Shown here: positions 23,691-35,222 of the stretch, one piece after another
Numbering within the stretch: the stretch's first letter is position 1
How the letters are laid out: each line of letters starts with the position of its first letter
Source of the DNA: Gordionus sp. m RMFG-2023
Taxonomy: Eukaryota > Nematomorpha > Gordioida > Chordodea > Parachordodidae
Length of the DNA stretch: 64,000 bases
Direction of reading: 5' to 3'
Assembly: GCF_954871325.1 (NCBI RefSeq)
Contig: NC_088777.1
Coordinates: 24,157,366-24,221,365 of the forward strand
Made by a program: the position numbers and the translations under genes
The notes under the pieces: model-generated
What the model saw: only the letters and a program-made list of their open reading frames with translations
The model's database searches: none
What the model was told of the DNA's origin: nothing

Positions 23691-24397
23691 TTTGGAGAGA
23701 ATGGATGTTTGTGATTTTAGATCAAAATTTCAAAAATGTTTTAATAAAGATTTCCTTACAAAAGATTTTATTTTATTATAAAATTCTCAAAATATTTTCT
23801 CAAAATTATGGAAGATTTTTTTACAAAAAATATTTTTTATCAAAATTTTTTTTAGCGAAAAAATCTATTTTTTGATCTTCAAAAGAGCAACGATCTGTGA
23901 AGATTTTTGAATTTTGAGCAAATGTTAAACCCTGCTTGTAAGCATCCATTTTTCCTTATATGTACTGATTTTTGACAAGAGGGACAGATTTGTGATGAAG
24001 ACATACAGGGGATGGTAAATTAAGAATTCATGTAGTAGAAAAAATTAATTTGACTCAAACAATAACTATGGGCCAGCAATAATTTTGAATAATGAGGTTA
24101 TAATTGATTATTTTGAATAAATTCATTAATAATAATAAGAATTCAGGAGAGCATTTTGGAATAGTAAAAATTATAGATACATTGAAAACAATATACATTT
24201 TTAAATAAGAAAAATCAAATACTAAATTCTTGAAAGAAGAAATTTAAATTGGAAAAATTGAAATATAAATACATTTTGAGTAATTGGTTATATTTTAAAA
24301 TTATGTAGGTATGATAATAAATGAATGGTTCATGTTGTTAATATAATTGTTTAGATTTCATTAATAGCTATAGGAAGGATCCTAAAAATACTAGATT
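23691..24397. other. AT-rich region, no gene seen
   Basis: The segment 23700-23880 is rich in AAAATTTT-type words, and the 67-codon frame there (23672-23875) has no motif. Nothing else is recognisable. Confidence 0.45.
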
Positions 24398-24601
24398 ATA
24401 ATCTTATAAACAGCTGATTGTGAATAAAGGGCTAAAAGCTTGGTTATTGCTGGTTTGGGAGAGAATGATCCAAGGACTAATTTTATTATTGCAGCTTGGT
24501 ATGAATATGATCAAGGACTGACGGTTGTTTAGATACTCTATTACTATATTACTTATAACCTTATAAAAAGCTGATTGTGAATACAGGACTAAAAACTTGG
24601 T
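24398..24601 (+). repeat. 47-bp direct repeat pair
   Basis: About 47 bp beginning ATAA(T/C)CTTATAAA(C/A)AGCTG occur at 24398-24443 and 24555-24601. Between them ATGATC(C)AAGGACT also occurs twice. This looks like a decayed short tandem duplication. Confidence 0.6.
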
Positions 24602-25032
24602 ACATGTATTTTTTTAAATATATTTTTTTAGATTGATATTTTTTTAATATATATTTTTTTTACATAAATTTTATCTTGATATATCTTTGGGATCGCTAAA
24701 TTTTTTTTATTTTTTGTGTTATATGATTTTTTTAATAAATTATTTTAAATAAATTTTTTTGCTTGATATTTTTTTTTAATATATATTTTTTTCTTGATAT
24801 ATCTTTTGATCGCTAATTTATTTTTATTTTTTGCGTAAGATGATTTTTTTTAATAAATTTTTTTAATTATATTTTTTTGATTGATATTTTATTTTAATAT
24901 ATATTTTTAAAAAGATTAAATTTTTTCTTGATATATCTTTTGATAGCTAAATATTTTTTATTTTTGTGTTATATGATTTTTATATTAATTTTTTTAAATA
25001 AATTTTTTTGCTTGATATTTTTTTTTATATAT
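24602..25032 (+). repeat. Irregular ~130-bp AT-rich tandem repeat
   Basis: The words CTTGATATATCTTTTGATCGCTAA and ATTTTTTGTGTTATATGAT (with variants) recur every 130 bp or so for about three copies. The same family resumes at 31323-31484, 31790-31980 and 56275-56470 and appears inverted at 60160-60300 and 62640-62720. It therefore forms the matrix into which the other elements of the right two-thirds inserted. Confidence 0.7.
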
Positions 25033-25204
25033 GTCGTAATTTTTAAAGGGATCATGACTATCCGGGATCTTCACGGGATTTAAAGGGATAACTAAAAAAT
25101 TAGGATTTTAAATTAAGGAATGATCACGTTTTTATAGTGATAAAGAGGAATCTTATTTTAAAAGCGTTTTCCACGAGTATTTTGTTTTTTTGGCTTTATG
25201 ATAT

Positions 25205-27500
25205 AAGATATGTCTAGTATAGGGTATCAATCGATAGCTAATCAAAAGATCTATTCAACTGGAGATCAATCTCTGCCCCATAATGGGCGGTCTAGGGGGG
25301 TAAAGGTGGGGGGGGGTGTAAAAAATAATTTTTTTGATATGGGTATCAATCGATAGCTAATCAAAAGATCTATTCAACTGGAGGTCAAACTATGCCCCAT
25401 AATGGGTGGTGGGTTATGGGGAGGGGGTGTAAAAAATTTTTTTTAAACAATGGGTACCAATCGATAGCTAATTAAAGGATCTATTCAACTGGAGGTTAAT
25501 CTCTGCCCTATAATGGGCGGTCTGGAGAGGGGGGGGGGGTGGGTGTGGGGGGGGGGTGTAAAATTTTTTTTTTTTGATATGGGTATCAATCGATAGCCAA
25601 TCAAAAGATCTTTAACTGGAGGTCAATCTCTACCCCATAATGGGCGGTATGGGGGGAGGGTGGGGTGGTGTAAAAAATAATTTTTAATATGGGTATCAAT
25701 CTATAGTTAATCAAAGGATCTATTCAACTAGAGGTTAATCTCTGCATCATAATGGGCGGTCTGGGGGATGGGGGGGGGGGTGTAAAAAATAATTTTTTTG
25801 ATATGGGTATCAATCGATAGCTAATCAAAATATCTATTCAACTGGAGGTCAATCTCTGCCCCATAATGGGTGGTCTAGAGGGGTATCAGGTAAGGGGGGT
25901 GGTATCAATCGATAGCTAATCAAAGGATCTATTCAACTGGAAGTCAATCTCTGCCCCATAATGGGCGGTCTAGGGGGTGGGGGGAGGGTGGTAAAAAATA
26001 ATTTTTTTTGATATGGGTATTCATCGATAGCTAATCAAAAGGTCTATTCAACTGGAGGTCAATCTCTTCCCCATAATGGGCGGTCTAGGGGGTAGGGGGG
26101 AGGGTGGTAAAAAATAATTTTTTTTGATATGGGTATCAATCGATAGCTAATCAAAAGATCTATTCAACTGGAGGTCAATCTCTGCCCCATAATGGGTGGT
26201 CTAGAGGGGTAGGGGTAAGGGGGGTGGTATCAATCGATAGCTAATCAAAGGATCTATTCAACTGGAGGTCAATCACTGCCCCATAATGGGCGGTCTAGGG
26301 GGGTAGGGGAGGGGGGTGTAAAAATATTTTTTTAAATATGGGTATCAATCGATAGCTAATCAAAGGATCTATTCAACTGGAGGTCAATCTCTGCCCCATA
26401 ATGGGCGGTCTAGGGGGGGTAAAAATATTTTTTGATATGGATATCAATCGATAGCTAATCAAAAGATCTATTTAACTGGAGGTCAATCTCTTCCCCATAA
26501 TGGGCTGTCTAGGGGGTGGGGGGGAGGGTGGTAAAAAATAATTTTTTTTGATATGGGTATCAATCGATAGCTAATTAAAAGATCTATTCAACTGGAGGTC
26601 AATCTCTGCCCCCATAATGGGTGGTCTAGAAAGGTAGGGGCAAGGGGGAGGGGGGGGGTGTAAATTTTTTTTTGATATGGGTATCAATCGATAGCTAATC
26701 AAAATATCTATTCAACTGGAGGTTAATCTCTGCCCTATAATGGGCGGTCTAGGGGTAAGGGGTGGAGGGTGTAATAAATAATTTTTTTAATATGGGTATC
26801 CATCGATAGCTAATCAAAGGATCTATTTAACTGGAGGTCAATCATTGCCCCATAATGGGCGGTCTAGGGGGTAGATGGGGGATGGTGTTGTAAAAAATAT
26901 TTTCTTTAATATGGGTATCAATCGATAGCTATTCAAAGAATCTATTCAATTGGAGGTCAATCTCTGCCCCATAATGGGTAATCTAGGGAATAGGGGTGGT
27001 GGGGGGGGGGGTGTAAAAAATAATTTTTTTTGATATGGGTATTCATCGATAGCTAATCAAAAGATTAATTCGACTGGATGTCAATCTCTGCCCCGTAATA
27101 GGGGGTCTAGAAGGGTAGGGGTGGGGGGGGGTGTAATAAATAATTTTTTTTAATATGGGTATCAATCGATAGCTAATCAAAGGATCTATTCAACTGAAGG
27201 TCAATTTCTACCCCATAATGGGGGTGGGTGGAGTGTAAAAAATATTTTTTTTGTTATGAGTATCAATCGATGGCTAATCAAAAGATCTATTCAAATGGAA
27301 GTCAATGTCTGCCCCATAATAGGCGGTCTAGCGGGTGGGGTGGGGGTGTAAAAAATATTTTTTTTTGTTATGGGTATCAATCGATGGCTAATCAAAAGAT
27401 CTATTTAACTGGAGGTCAATGTCTGCCCCGTAATAGGCGGTCTAGGAGGTGGAGGTGGGGGGGCGGGTGTAAAAATTTATATTTTTGATATGGGTATCAA
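25205..27500 (+). repeat. Left array of G-rich ~115-bp repeat, about 20 copies
   Basis: Each unit has a conserved part (GGGTATCAATCGATAGCTAA, then ATCTATTCAACTGGAGGT, then CCCCATAATGGGCGG) and a variable G-run spacer followed by GTAAAAAATAATTTTTT. Each conserved part includes a small hairpin, GCCC-CATAAT-GGGC. The G-run spacers (for example 25515-25560) differ in every copy, which suggests replication slippage and could allow G-quadruplex formation on the plus strand. Confidence 0.9.
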
Positions 27501-27925
27501 ATAAAAGCTAATTTTAATATGGTTTGACTGAAAGTCTTCATTATTGGTTTTAATGCGTATGACTTGGTCTGGAGGGGGGTCAACTTATTAACAAATAGAA
27601 TTTACAGAAATAAAAGAGAATGAAGATAAAACTATTTTTTAAATCTTTTTTCGGTTCCAATCCTGAACTTGTAATATATAATATGCAGTGTTCTATATTA
27701 GCACGATATTCCATAGCTATTTTTTTTAGTATCGATATCTTTAGCGTGCAACATTTTTTTAATAAGAGAGATAACGGTAGCTCGTTATTAAATAAATAGC
27801 AAAAATTATTATAACAATTTTATAATTATTTTTAAATAATAATCTTTTAATTTTATTTTATTTTAAAATTTAAATTTACATTTAAAAATATGTAGAATAT
27901 ATTTTTCAAAAAAATAAATTTTTAA

Positions 27926-28150
27926 ATGTCGACAGTATAGAATGATAATGAAAATAATTTTGATACAGATCATATTGACAAAGGAATATCCCTTGAAAAT
28001 GATGATGATATGGAATTTTTTTTCCTTAATTCACAAATTATTTTAATCTCGATAAAAAAAATTAACACAATATATAAATTTTGCTGTAAAATGTGGCCGA
28101 GGTTTTATCATCAAACAAAACTAGTTGCTTCAACTTTAGAAAACATTTAA
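27926..28150 (+). pseudogene. Acidic N-terminal-like fragment in the TIR element
   Basis: An ATG at 27926 is followed by a stop at the fifth codon and then by 69 open codons in the same frame, reading as an Asp/Asn/Glu-rich stretch (LENDDDMEFF) and then a basic part. Acidic starts of this kind are common in transposases, but no family motif is visible. It is probably a decayed first exon. A possible splice donor (AGGTAATA) follows at about 28152. Confidence 0.3.
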
Positions 28151-29007
28151 AGGTAATATATTAACCAAAACTAATATCAATGTATAGCTCAATTCTTAAT
28201 CTTAAAAAAAATTAGAGCATCTATAATAGTTTTTGAGTTAGATGAGTTTGGGTGAAAGTTGATTTTCTGGTCTAGTCTAAACATACTATATTTCAACTGG
28301 CCATAAGATAGTGAATTTTTATGGGTATCTAATAAATAGTAATTAAAAAATCTTTTGATGATACTAATTTTACCAGGCTAGGCGGGCATCCTAAGATATA
28401 ATGAATATTATTATTCACGCAGAACATAAACATGGGTATTAAATAAAAGTTAAATACATTTAGACTTCATTATTAAATACAATTATAAGCAGGGGTTAAA
28501 TATAGTCATTGCAATTTATAAACTCATTGTAGCCTACAAATAAAATTATTTGCTAGCAACTTATTATAATTTGTAATATTTTTAAATCTCAAATTTCGGC
28601 TATATTTGAAACCATCGTTTCACAAATTTTAAAATGACATTATAAATTTTTCTTATTGCAGTTATAAATTATTGCACTTCTTTATAAGCAAATCATCTAT
28701 ATTATAATATTTATTTTCAAGCCATATAATCAACAACATATTTTATTGATTTCGATAATTAATATAATATATATGAACAATTATTTATTATTTACATAAA
28801 TAATATTTAAGTGACATTTTGTAAAACAATTAATGCCATTTTTAAAACATTGACACCTCTTATTGTTGCAACTTTTTTGGCAATTGCAAATTGATTTAAA
28901 ATTACCATAAGAAGTGTACTTCTTGATGCTGTTATTATGGAGATCGTCTTATTAAGAATGGTAAAATTGGTAAATTTTATTGATTCATGAATGTTTGTTT
29001 TTAAAAA

Positions 29008-29534
29008 TTAGGAATCATTTTTCCCCAAATTAGTTCCAGCCCATAATTTCTCTCCCTCCATTTTTATATTGCCGGCCTCAATATTTTTGGGGCATAGATT
29101 AGATCTATCATTTTTATTTATTGGGATCAGTACGTGATCCCCAATGCAAAATATTATCTTTTTAATTTTATTTTTATAAGCATTCTCTTGCTTCTTCCTA
29201 TCTATTAAATATGAAATGAACGAAGGTAGTCTGGTTAAAATATTTTCGATGCTGTTGCCAATCGAGTTTATTGTATAATTATCTTTCCATAATATTATAT
29301 ATCCAATTTTATAATTTGTTCCCTCCGAAATAATATATTCAATATTATAAAAGGATTCATAAGAAGTTGCCCTCCTTATTTTGTAATAAATCAGAACACC
29401 CTCAGGTTTATCAGTACTATTATTGTTATAAAGTAGGTATGACGTATTGCAAGTCTCATTAGAAAATATGGTGAAATCTTGTTTAAAATAAAAAATATAT
29501 AAAAATGAAGAGTTAAATTTGTAGAGTTAGTAAA
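29008..29534 (-). pseudogene. Open frame of 175 codons without a start, unknown
   Basis: The minus strand is open from a stop near 29535 to a stop at 29008-29010. No ATG lies near the start, so it reads as an internal or last exon or a truncated gene. Its second half contains a lysine-rich stretch followed by IGDHVLIPINKNDRSN. This faintly recalls the region after the core of Ginger/KRBA2-like integrase-type transposases, but the resemblance is too weak to name it. Upstream on the same strand (29550-29870) three degenerate ~110-bp repeats can be read as related peptides, so the original protein may have had a repeated region. Confidence 0.35.
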
Positions 29535-29964
29535 ATATTTATTGATTTTATTACTTTCATCAGAAAAGGAATGATTTCTCAACCCATTGCCATATGAGCT
29601 TGGTATAGAATTTTGAATTAAACATTTTAATTTTAAGTTTAAAATATTTATTATCATTCAATTCTTACTCATTTCATCAGGATTAGACTCTATCAATAAG
29701 TTATCATTGAACCTTGAACTAAGTGTAACATTATGAATTAAACCTTTAAAATATTTAGGAGTTAAAATTATATTTTTATTCTAGCATATTTTTTTATTAC
29801 TGATTTAATTAGGATCATATTCTATCAATGAATTTTCGCTTGATGTTAGTCTTGGAAGAGTATGAACCAAACCTTTATAGAATTAGGGGGGTAAATATAT
29901 AAATAAAATATTCAATTTTTATTTAGAGACTGATAGCGAGCGGAAGTTTAAATTTTGTTAAAAT

Positions 29965-31095
29965 ATTAAAATTATTTTTTACACCCCACCCCACCCCCTA
30001 GACCGCCCATTGTGGGGTAGAAATGGACCTTCAGTTGAATAGATCCTTTGATTAGCTATCGATTGATACCCATATTAGAAAAAATTATATATTATACCCC
30101 CCCTACCCTTCTAGACCACCCATTATGGGGCAGAGATTGACATCCAGTTAAATTAATCTTTTGATTAGCTATCGATTGATACCCATATCAAAAAAAATTA
30201 TTTTTTACACATCCCCTCCCACCCCACCCTTACCCCCCTAGACCACCCATTATGGGGCAGAGATTGACCTCCAATTGAATAGATCCTTTGATTAGCTATC
30301 AATTGATACCCATATTTAAAAAAATATTTTTTACAACCCCCCCCCCCCTACACACATCTGCCCCCCTAGACAGCCCATTATGGGACAGTAACTGACCTCC
30401 AGTTGAATAGATCTTTTGATTAGCTATCGATTGATACCCATATATAAAAAATTATTTATTAAACCCCCCCTTCCCCTCCACACCCCTACCCCCCTAGACC
30501 ACCCATTATGGGGCAGAGATTGACCTCCAGTTGAATAGTTCTTTTGATTAGGTATCGATTGATATCCATATTATAAAAATTATTTTTTACATCCCCCCTT
30601 ACTCCCCCCCCCATCCCCCTTCCCACCCCTAGACCACCCATTATGGGGCAGAGATTGACCTCCAATTGAATAGATCCTTTGATTAGCTATCAATTGATAC
30701 CCATATCAAAAAAAATATTTTTTACACCCCCCCCCCCCCCCCCATCCCCCTTCCCACCCCTAGACCACCCATTATGGGGCAGAGATTGACCTCCAATTGA
30801 ATAGATCCTTTGATTAGCTATCAATTGATACCCATATTTAAAAAAATATTTTTTACAACCGCCCCCCCTCCCCCCCCCACACACATCTACCCCCCTAGAC
30901 AGCCCATTATGGGACAGTAACTGACCTCCAGTTGAATAGATCTTTTGATTAGCTATCGATTGATATCCATATTATAAAAATTATTTTTTACATCCCCCCC
31001 TTACCCCCCCACCCCTACCCCCCTAGACCGCCCATTATGGGGCAGAGATTGATCTCCAGTTGAATAGATCTTTTGATTAGCTATCGATTGATACC
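29965..31095 (-). repeat. Right array of G-rich ~115-bp repeat, about 10 copies
   Basis: This is the reverse complement of the unit in 25205-27500, so C-runs appear on the plus strand (for example 30726-30744). It has about half as many copies as the left array. Two adjacent blocks around 30600-30950 are near-identical, showing local duplication. Confidence 0.9.
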
Positions 31096-31322
31096 CTATA
31101 CTAGACATATCTTATATCATAAGGCCAAAAAAACAACATTGAAAATTAAAAAACGCAACGAAACTAGTGGAAAACGCTTTTAAAATAAGATTCCTCTTTA
31201 TCACGATTAAAACGTGATAATACCGTATAGTTCTTTATCCTTTAAAAAATTGAAATTTTAAAGGGATCCCTTTAAATCCCGTGAAAATCCCGGATAGTCA
31301 TGATCCCTTTAAAAATTACGAC

Positions 31323-31484
31323 ATATATATTTTTTTTACATAAATTTTTTTTTGATATATCTTTTGGATCGCTAAATTTTTTTTATTTTTTGTGTTATAT
31401 GATTTTTTTAATAAATTTTTTTGCTTGATATTTTTTTTAATATATATTTTTTAATTATATTTTTTTGATTGATATTTTTTTTTA
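31323..31484 (+). repeat. AT-rich ~130-bp repeat, continued
   Basis: Continuation of the family at 24602-25032 on the far side of the 6.3-kb element, with the GATATATCTTTTGGATCGCT word. Confidence 0.6.
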
Positions 31485-31486
31485 AA

Positions 31487-31680
31487 GAACCTCGAGAGGG
31501 TTTTTTTCTTCGTCAACGATTATCCATAGCGATTCTCAAGGCTAATTATATCAGTTTCAATGGTAGTCTTCTAGCCAAAGAGCTATCCTAGACAACACTT
31601 ACGTCCCTTTTTCATTTTTGTTTCCGCGTCACACCATCTCCGTTCTTTTTTTTTTATAGTATTATTATATATTTTTCAAA
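31487..31680 (+). mobile_element. 3'-end scrap of the R2-type LINE
   Basis: The frame 31493-31591 reads REGFFLRQRLSIAI and on to a TAG. It matches the last 32 or so residues of the LINE at 21975-23690 (HEGFFLRQRLAIAI), including the KANYISF stretch. A 3' tail with a T-run at about 31646-31658 follows. It is an extreme 5' truncation, as is usual for LINE insertions, and lies in the opposite orientation to the longer copy. It sits within the AT-rich repeat, which resumes at about 31785. Confidence 0.75.
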
Positions 31681-31987
31681 CATTTTTAAATATATTAAAA
31701 CATAAAATATTATATTTTTGTTTTTTTTAATACTTTATATTATTTATTATTTGAAAATCGAAAATAAAGGGATTATTAACTTGATTTTTTGATTAATATT
31801 TTTTTTTAATATATATTTTTAAAAAGATTAAATTTTTTCTTGATATATCTTTTGATAGCTAAATATTTTTTATTTTTATGTTATATGATTTTTATAATAA
31901 ATTTTTGTTAAAATATTTTTTAAATATATTTTTAGATTGATATATTTTTAAATAAATATTTTTGAAATGATTTTTATATGCAAGCTT
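31681..31987 (+). repeat. LINE 3' tail and AT-rich repeat, continued
   Basis: To about 31770 this is AT-rich sequence that may be LINE 3' untranslated DNA. From about 31790 the ~130-bp AT-rich repeat family resumes (TTGATATATCTTTTGATAGC). Confidence 0.45.
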
Positions 31988-32119
31988 TATAAGTCGAAAG
32001 GCTTGGTAATACGAAAGGCTAAAAAATAATAATGAAAATAAAAATAACAAAGAAAATGTTTAATGAGATATTTGATTGATTTATGCTTTTTTTAGAGAAA
32101 AAATATTATAATAACATTA

Positions 32120-32128
32120 CATTATAAT
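32120..32128. repeat. Left 9-bp target-site duplication (CATTATAAT)
   Basis: Identical to 55297-55305 on the other side of the 23-kb element; this is the TSD length expected for MULEs. Confidence 0.9.
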
Positions 32129-33230
32129 CGGTATGACTAAATACTGTCTTGCTAAACTGTCTTGCTAAAAAGCAATTAATCATAATTTGATGATATAATA
32201 TCTTTTAAAAAAATTTTTCAAAAACATTTTTTTTATTTTACATAAATCAATTTTTAATTAATTAACAAATTGATAATAAATATCAAATAATTTAAAATTT
32301 TAATTTTACTTAATTTTATTGGAAAAAAAATATATTTACTAGCTTATTACAACTTATATTTTATTTTTCAATTACAAAATTTAACAAATTTATATCCATA
32401 AGAGGGCGTTAAATACATAAATATGAAAATATATTCTTAGGTAACCATAATAAATATTGGATAGCGCTTTTTTTGTATTTGGGTGTAAATACATGTGAAA
32501 AACCTAAAAAAATTTTAAAAATAGAGGTTTCTTTGAGAATTAATTAATGAGTAGGTTTAGAAACGAAAAATAGTAGAAAGTTTGTAAGGAACATATTGCT
32601 GGCGTTATTGATCAAAATCTCTTCATTTTTGGTTTATACTTGTATATTTAGATGTTAAACATTATCCTAAAAAATATTTTAAAAATATTATGATTTGACC
32701 GAATGCCGGGCTTAAAACCGACCAATTACTAAATATTCGATCGACCAAATTTGGTGTTAATATTATTTGGAAAATGTTCATTTTTGGTTAATATATCTAT
32801 AAATACGTGCAAATCATTATCCCCAAAAATATTTTAAAAATATCGTGATTTTACAGAAAACCGATTTGAAACCGGCCCAATGACTAAATACTGTCTTGCT
32901 GGCGTTATACATGGAAAATTCTTTATTTTTGGTTTATACGTGAACAATAACGTGTTAAGCATTATCCTAATTAATTTTTTGAAAATATTATGATTTGACC
33001 GAATGCCGAGCTTAAAACCGACCAATTACTACATATTTGATCTACCAAATTTGGTAGTAATATTATTTGGAAAATTCATTTTTGGTTAATTTAAAACCGA
33101 AATACTGCGTTGCTGGCGCTCTCCATGTAGAATTCTTTATTTTTGGTTTATAAGTTAACAATAAGGTTAAGTAAGCATTATCCTAAATTATTTTTTGAAA
33201 ATATTAAGATATGACCGAATACCGAGCTCA
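32129..33230. repeat. Left terminal inverted repeat and short arm
   Basis: It starts with the terminal motif twice in tandem (GCTAAAC/TGTCTTGCTAAAAAG), then unique sequence to about 32600, then about two inverted copies of the ~295-bp monomer. It is the mirror image of the right end. The last copy is degraded, and the arm stops at about 33230, where single-copy sequence starts. Confidence 0.85.
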
Positions 33231-33515
33231 GATAATCTTAATTACAATAAATTTTTAATCTCCAAAAAAAATAATTTCTATAAAAAATCATCCCTCCCCT
33301 CACCTCCATCGAAAATTCTCGGGTTCCTGTTATTTTTTTATTTCATAAAAATTAAAAATTTATACAAAATTATAATATTTTATTTGGCATATTCCTAAAA
33401 AAAATAAAAATTAATGTGCATAAAAAAATAATAAACAAATAAATAAATAATCACAAATATTTTCTGTTAAAATTTATTATTATTATATAATTATAAATAT
33501 TCTTTTTGTGATAAA

Positions 33516-34706
33516 ATGCCTGATTTCCTGCCCTATATGAATCGGTAAGTTCTATAAAATTATAAATATTAATTTTTTTTTATATTAGATTAATTGAGAA
33601 GCCATCTCCTGAGGTGGCTCTCGAAATTCTTAAAGAGATAAAAAGTGAAGATATTGTGCCTATGATGTATCATTCTTCAAATGGATTAGTCGGGTATGTT
33701 GATGTAATTACTAAGCATATATTAGAGAGAATTCAACCAACAATATTGTTGAAGTAAATATAAATATATATATATATATTACAACTCCCCGGGTATATGT
33801 AGCAGGCCATGTTTTAATTTTTTAAAATATAAAAAAGACAATGGCCGTACCGAAAAATTTTGTAAAATAAAAATTCTACCCGGGTTGGTATTTTTTTTAA
33901 AAAATTCGGCCAGGCCGTTTAAAAGGAAAATCTGCTTTATGAATATTGATTAGATAATATGAACTATATTAAACTTTTATTTGAATCATTTTTAATTGTT
34001 TAAAAAATAATGAATATTTTTTTAAAAACAAACTATATTATTAAGATTTTCACCAAGGAAAACGATTGGGGATGGAAATTGCCTATATCGTGCTGTGTCA
34101 TTACCAATTTTCGGTGAAGAAACGTACCACATTTATTTTCGTATTATAGCCGCAATCGAGGTCATACTCAATAGAGACTTTTATGATTTAGAAAATGTTA
34201 ATTATATTTTACCAGTTTCCATGAGAGAACGTATTTTATTTTATTCTTATAATCATACTTTAAATAACATACTTAAAATAGGGGATTGGTCGGGCATGAT
34301 TATTATTTTTGTTTTAAGTGGGGCTTTAAATACGCCTATTAAATCTTTTTGTCCCCCTTTATCATTTAATTTATTAAGCCCAAGTCCTTATACCCTTGAT
34401 ATATATGGTCGGGATGTTAGCAGATGTTCTGATATAAAAATTAACATAATGTGGACATCTTGTAGTATACCCAATGATATTTTAAATATTTCTATAAATC
34501 ATTTTATTTATTTACAAAAGCTTAATTTCAACCCACATGATAAAATAGTTAATATTGACAGTTCATTTGATACTATATCTATTAATGAATCCCATGATTT
34601 TATAACTAATACGGATAATGTTAAAAAATCGAATTTAAATTATATAAACTCTTCCCCAATTAATGATATCAGCGGTAATTATGATAAAAAATCTATTAAT
34701 GAATAG
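33516..34706 (+). CDS. OTU-family cysteine protease carried by the MULE
   Basis: Three exons are inferred from GT-AG sites that keep frame: 33516-33544, 33589-33753 and 34046-34706, giving 284 residues. OTU enzymes are cysteine proteases, usually deubiquitinases. Residues 73-80 read GDGNCLYR, the classic OTU nucleophile block (Asp74, Cys77). A GDW block at 144-146 and NHFIYL with His217 supply the other family landmarks. The N-terminal 65 residues are unrecognised. The tail is an Asn/Ser/Ile-rich repeat of about 33 residues that continues in frame past the TAG at 34704-34706 for some 90 codons to a TGA near 34988, so the stop may be a mutation. OTU genes are known passengers or partners of transposases in invertebrate elements. 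Role in transposition is unproven. The first intron is 44 nt and the second 292 nt. Confidence 0.75.
33786..33925. repeat. GC-rich inverted repeat in intron 2 of the OTU gene
   Basis: CCCGGGTA at about 33787 is mirrored by TACCCGGG at about 33879, and GGCC words (CAGGCCAT, AATGGCCG, CGGCCAGGCCG) lie between and after. In DNA this AT-rich it looks like a small inserted GC-rich palindromic unit, similar in style to 260-327. It explains why this intron is several times longer than the others in the window. Confidence 0.45.
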
Positions 34707-34988
34707 CCTAAATTTATAATAAAATCAAATTTAAATAATATAAAATTTTTCCCAATTAATGATAATTATGATAAAAAATCTATTAACGAATCGCCTAAAT
34801 TTATACCTATAAAATCAAATTTACATTATATAAACTCTTCCCCAATTAATGATATCAGCGGTAATTATAATAATAAATCTATTAACGAATCGCATGAATT
34901 TACTCCTATAAAATCAAATTTAAATAATATAAAATTTTCCCCAATTATGAAATTGATATATAAAAAATTTATGGATTATATTTTATGA
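34560..34988 (+). repeat. ~100-bp coding repeat at the OTU gene tail
   Basis: About four copies of a unit encode a peptide like SPINDISGNYDKKSINES and KSNLNYIN. Copies differ by small in-frame changes. The frame stays open across the copies except for one TAG at 34704, which suggests the repeat was translated until recently. Confidence 0.65.
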
Positions 34989-35222
34989 AAATAGAATAAA
35001 GAAATACCTAGAAATTAATTAAAAAAAAAATACTAAATAGAATATATTTAAATTGAGAGATTAAATATATATATCAAGAAATATTAAGAGATTAAATATA
35101 TATTAAGAAATCTAAAATATAGAGTTATTTTAGAATTAATAAGTAAAAATTAGAGATATTTTAAGAAGGTTCCCGAAGTAATAAGAAATAAAATAATATT
35201 TTTAATTTTTGGTAACAATGGC
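34989..35222. other. AT-rich junction between OTU gene and transposase remnant
   Basis: About 230 bp contain three copies of an AGATTAAATATATAT-like word and no coding. A complete MULE transposase would need well over a kilobase upstream of 35223, so this is probably a deletion junction. Confidence 0.5.

Larger units (their letters stand above)
25033..31322. mobile_element. 6.3-kb TIR element with inverted G-rich arrays
   Basis: The ends are inverted copies beginning GTCGTAATTTTTAAAGGGAT and stay similar for about 170-200 bp (25033-25205 and 31095-31322). The similarity then continues into tandem arrays of a ~100-120-bp unit in opposite orientations (about 25205-27500 and 29965-31095). The core (27500-29960) has two open fragments. 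The flanks are ATATAT on both sides, so TSD length cannot be resolved. The architecture is like the MULE here, but the termini differ and the superfamily is unknown. It inserted into the ~130-bp AT-rich repeat. Confidence 0.75.

Noticed and set aside
27228-27488. 86-codon frame in the G-rich array
   Set aside because: A glycine and tryptophan-rich product of two repeat units; a by-product of the repeat.
30690-30884. 64-codon minus-strand frame in the right G-rich array
   Set aside because: Glycine-rich translation of the C-run repeat, not a gene.
25205-31095. CRISPR-like array
   Set aside because: The ~115-bp unit has a conserved part, but the spacers are G-runs, not unique sequences. The genome is eukaryotic and the arrays form part of inverted repeats.
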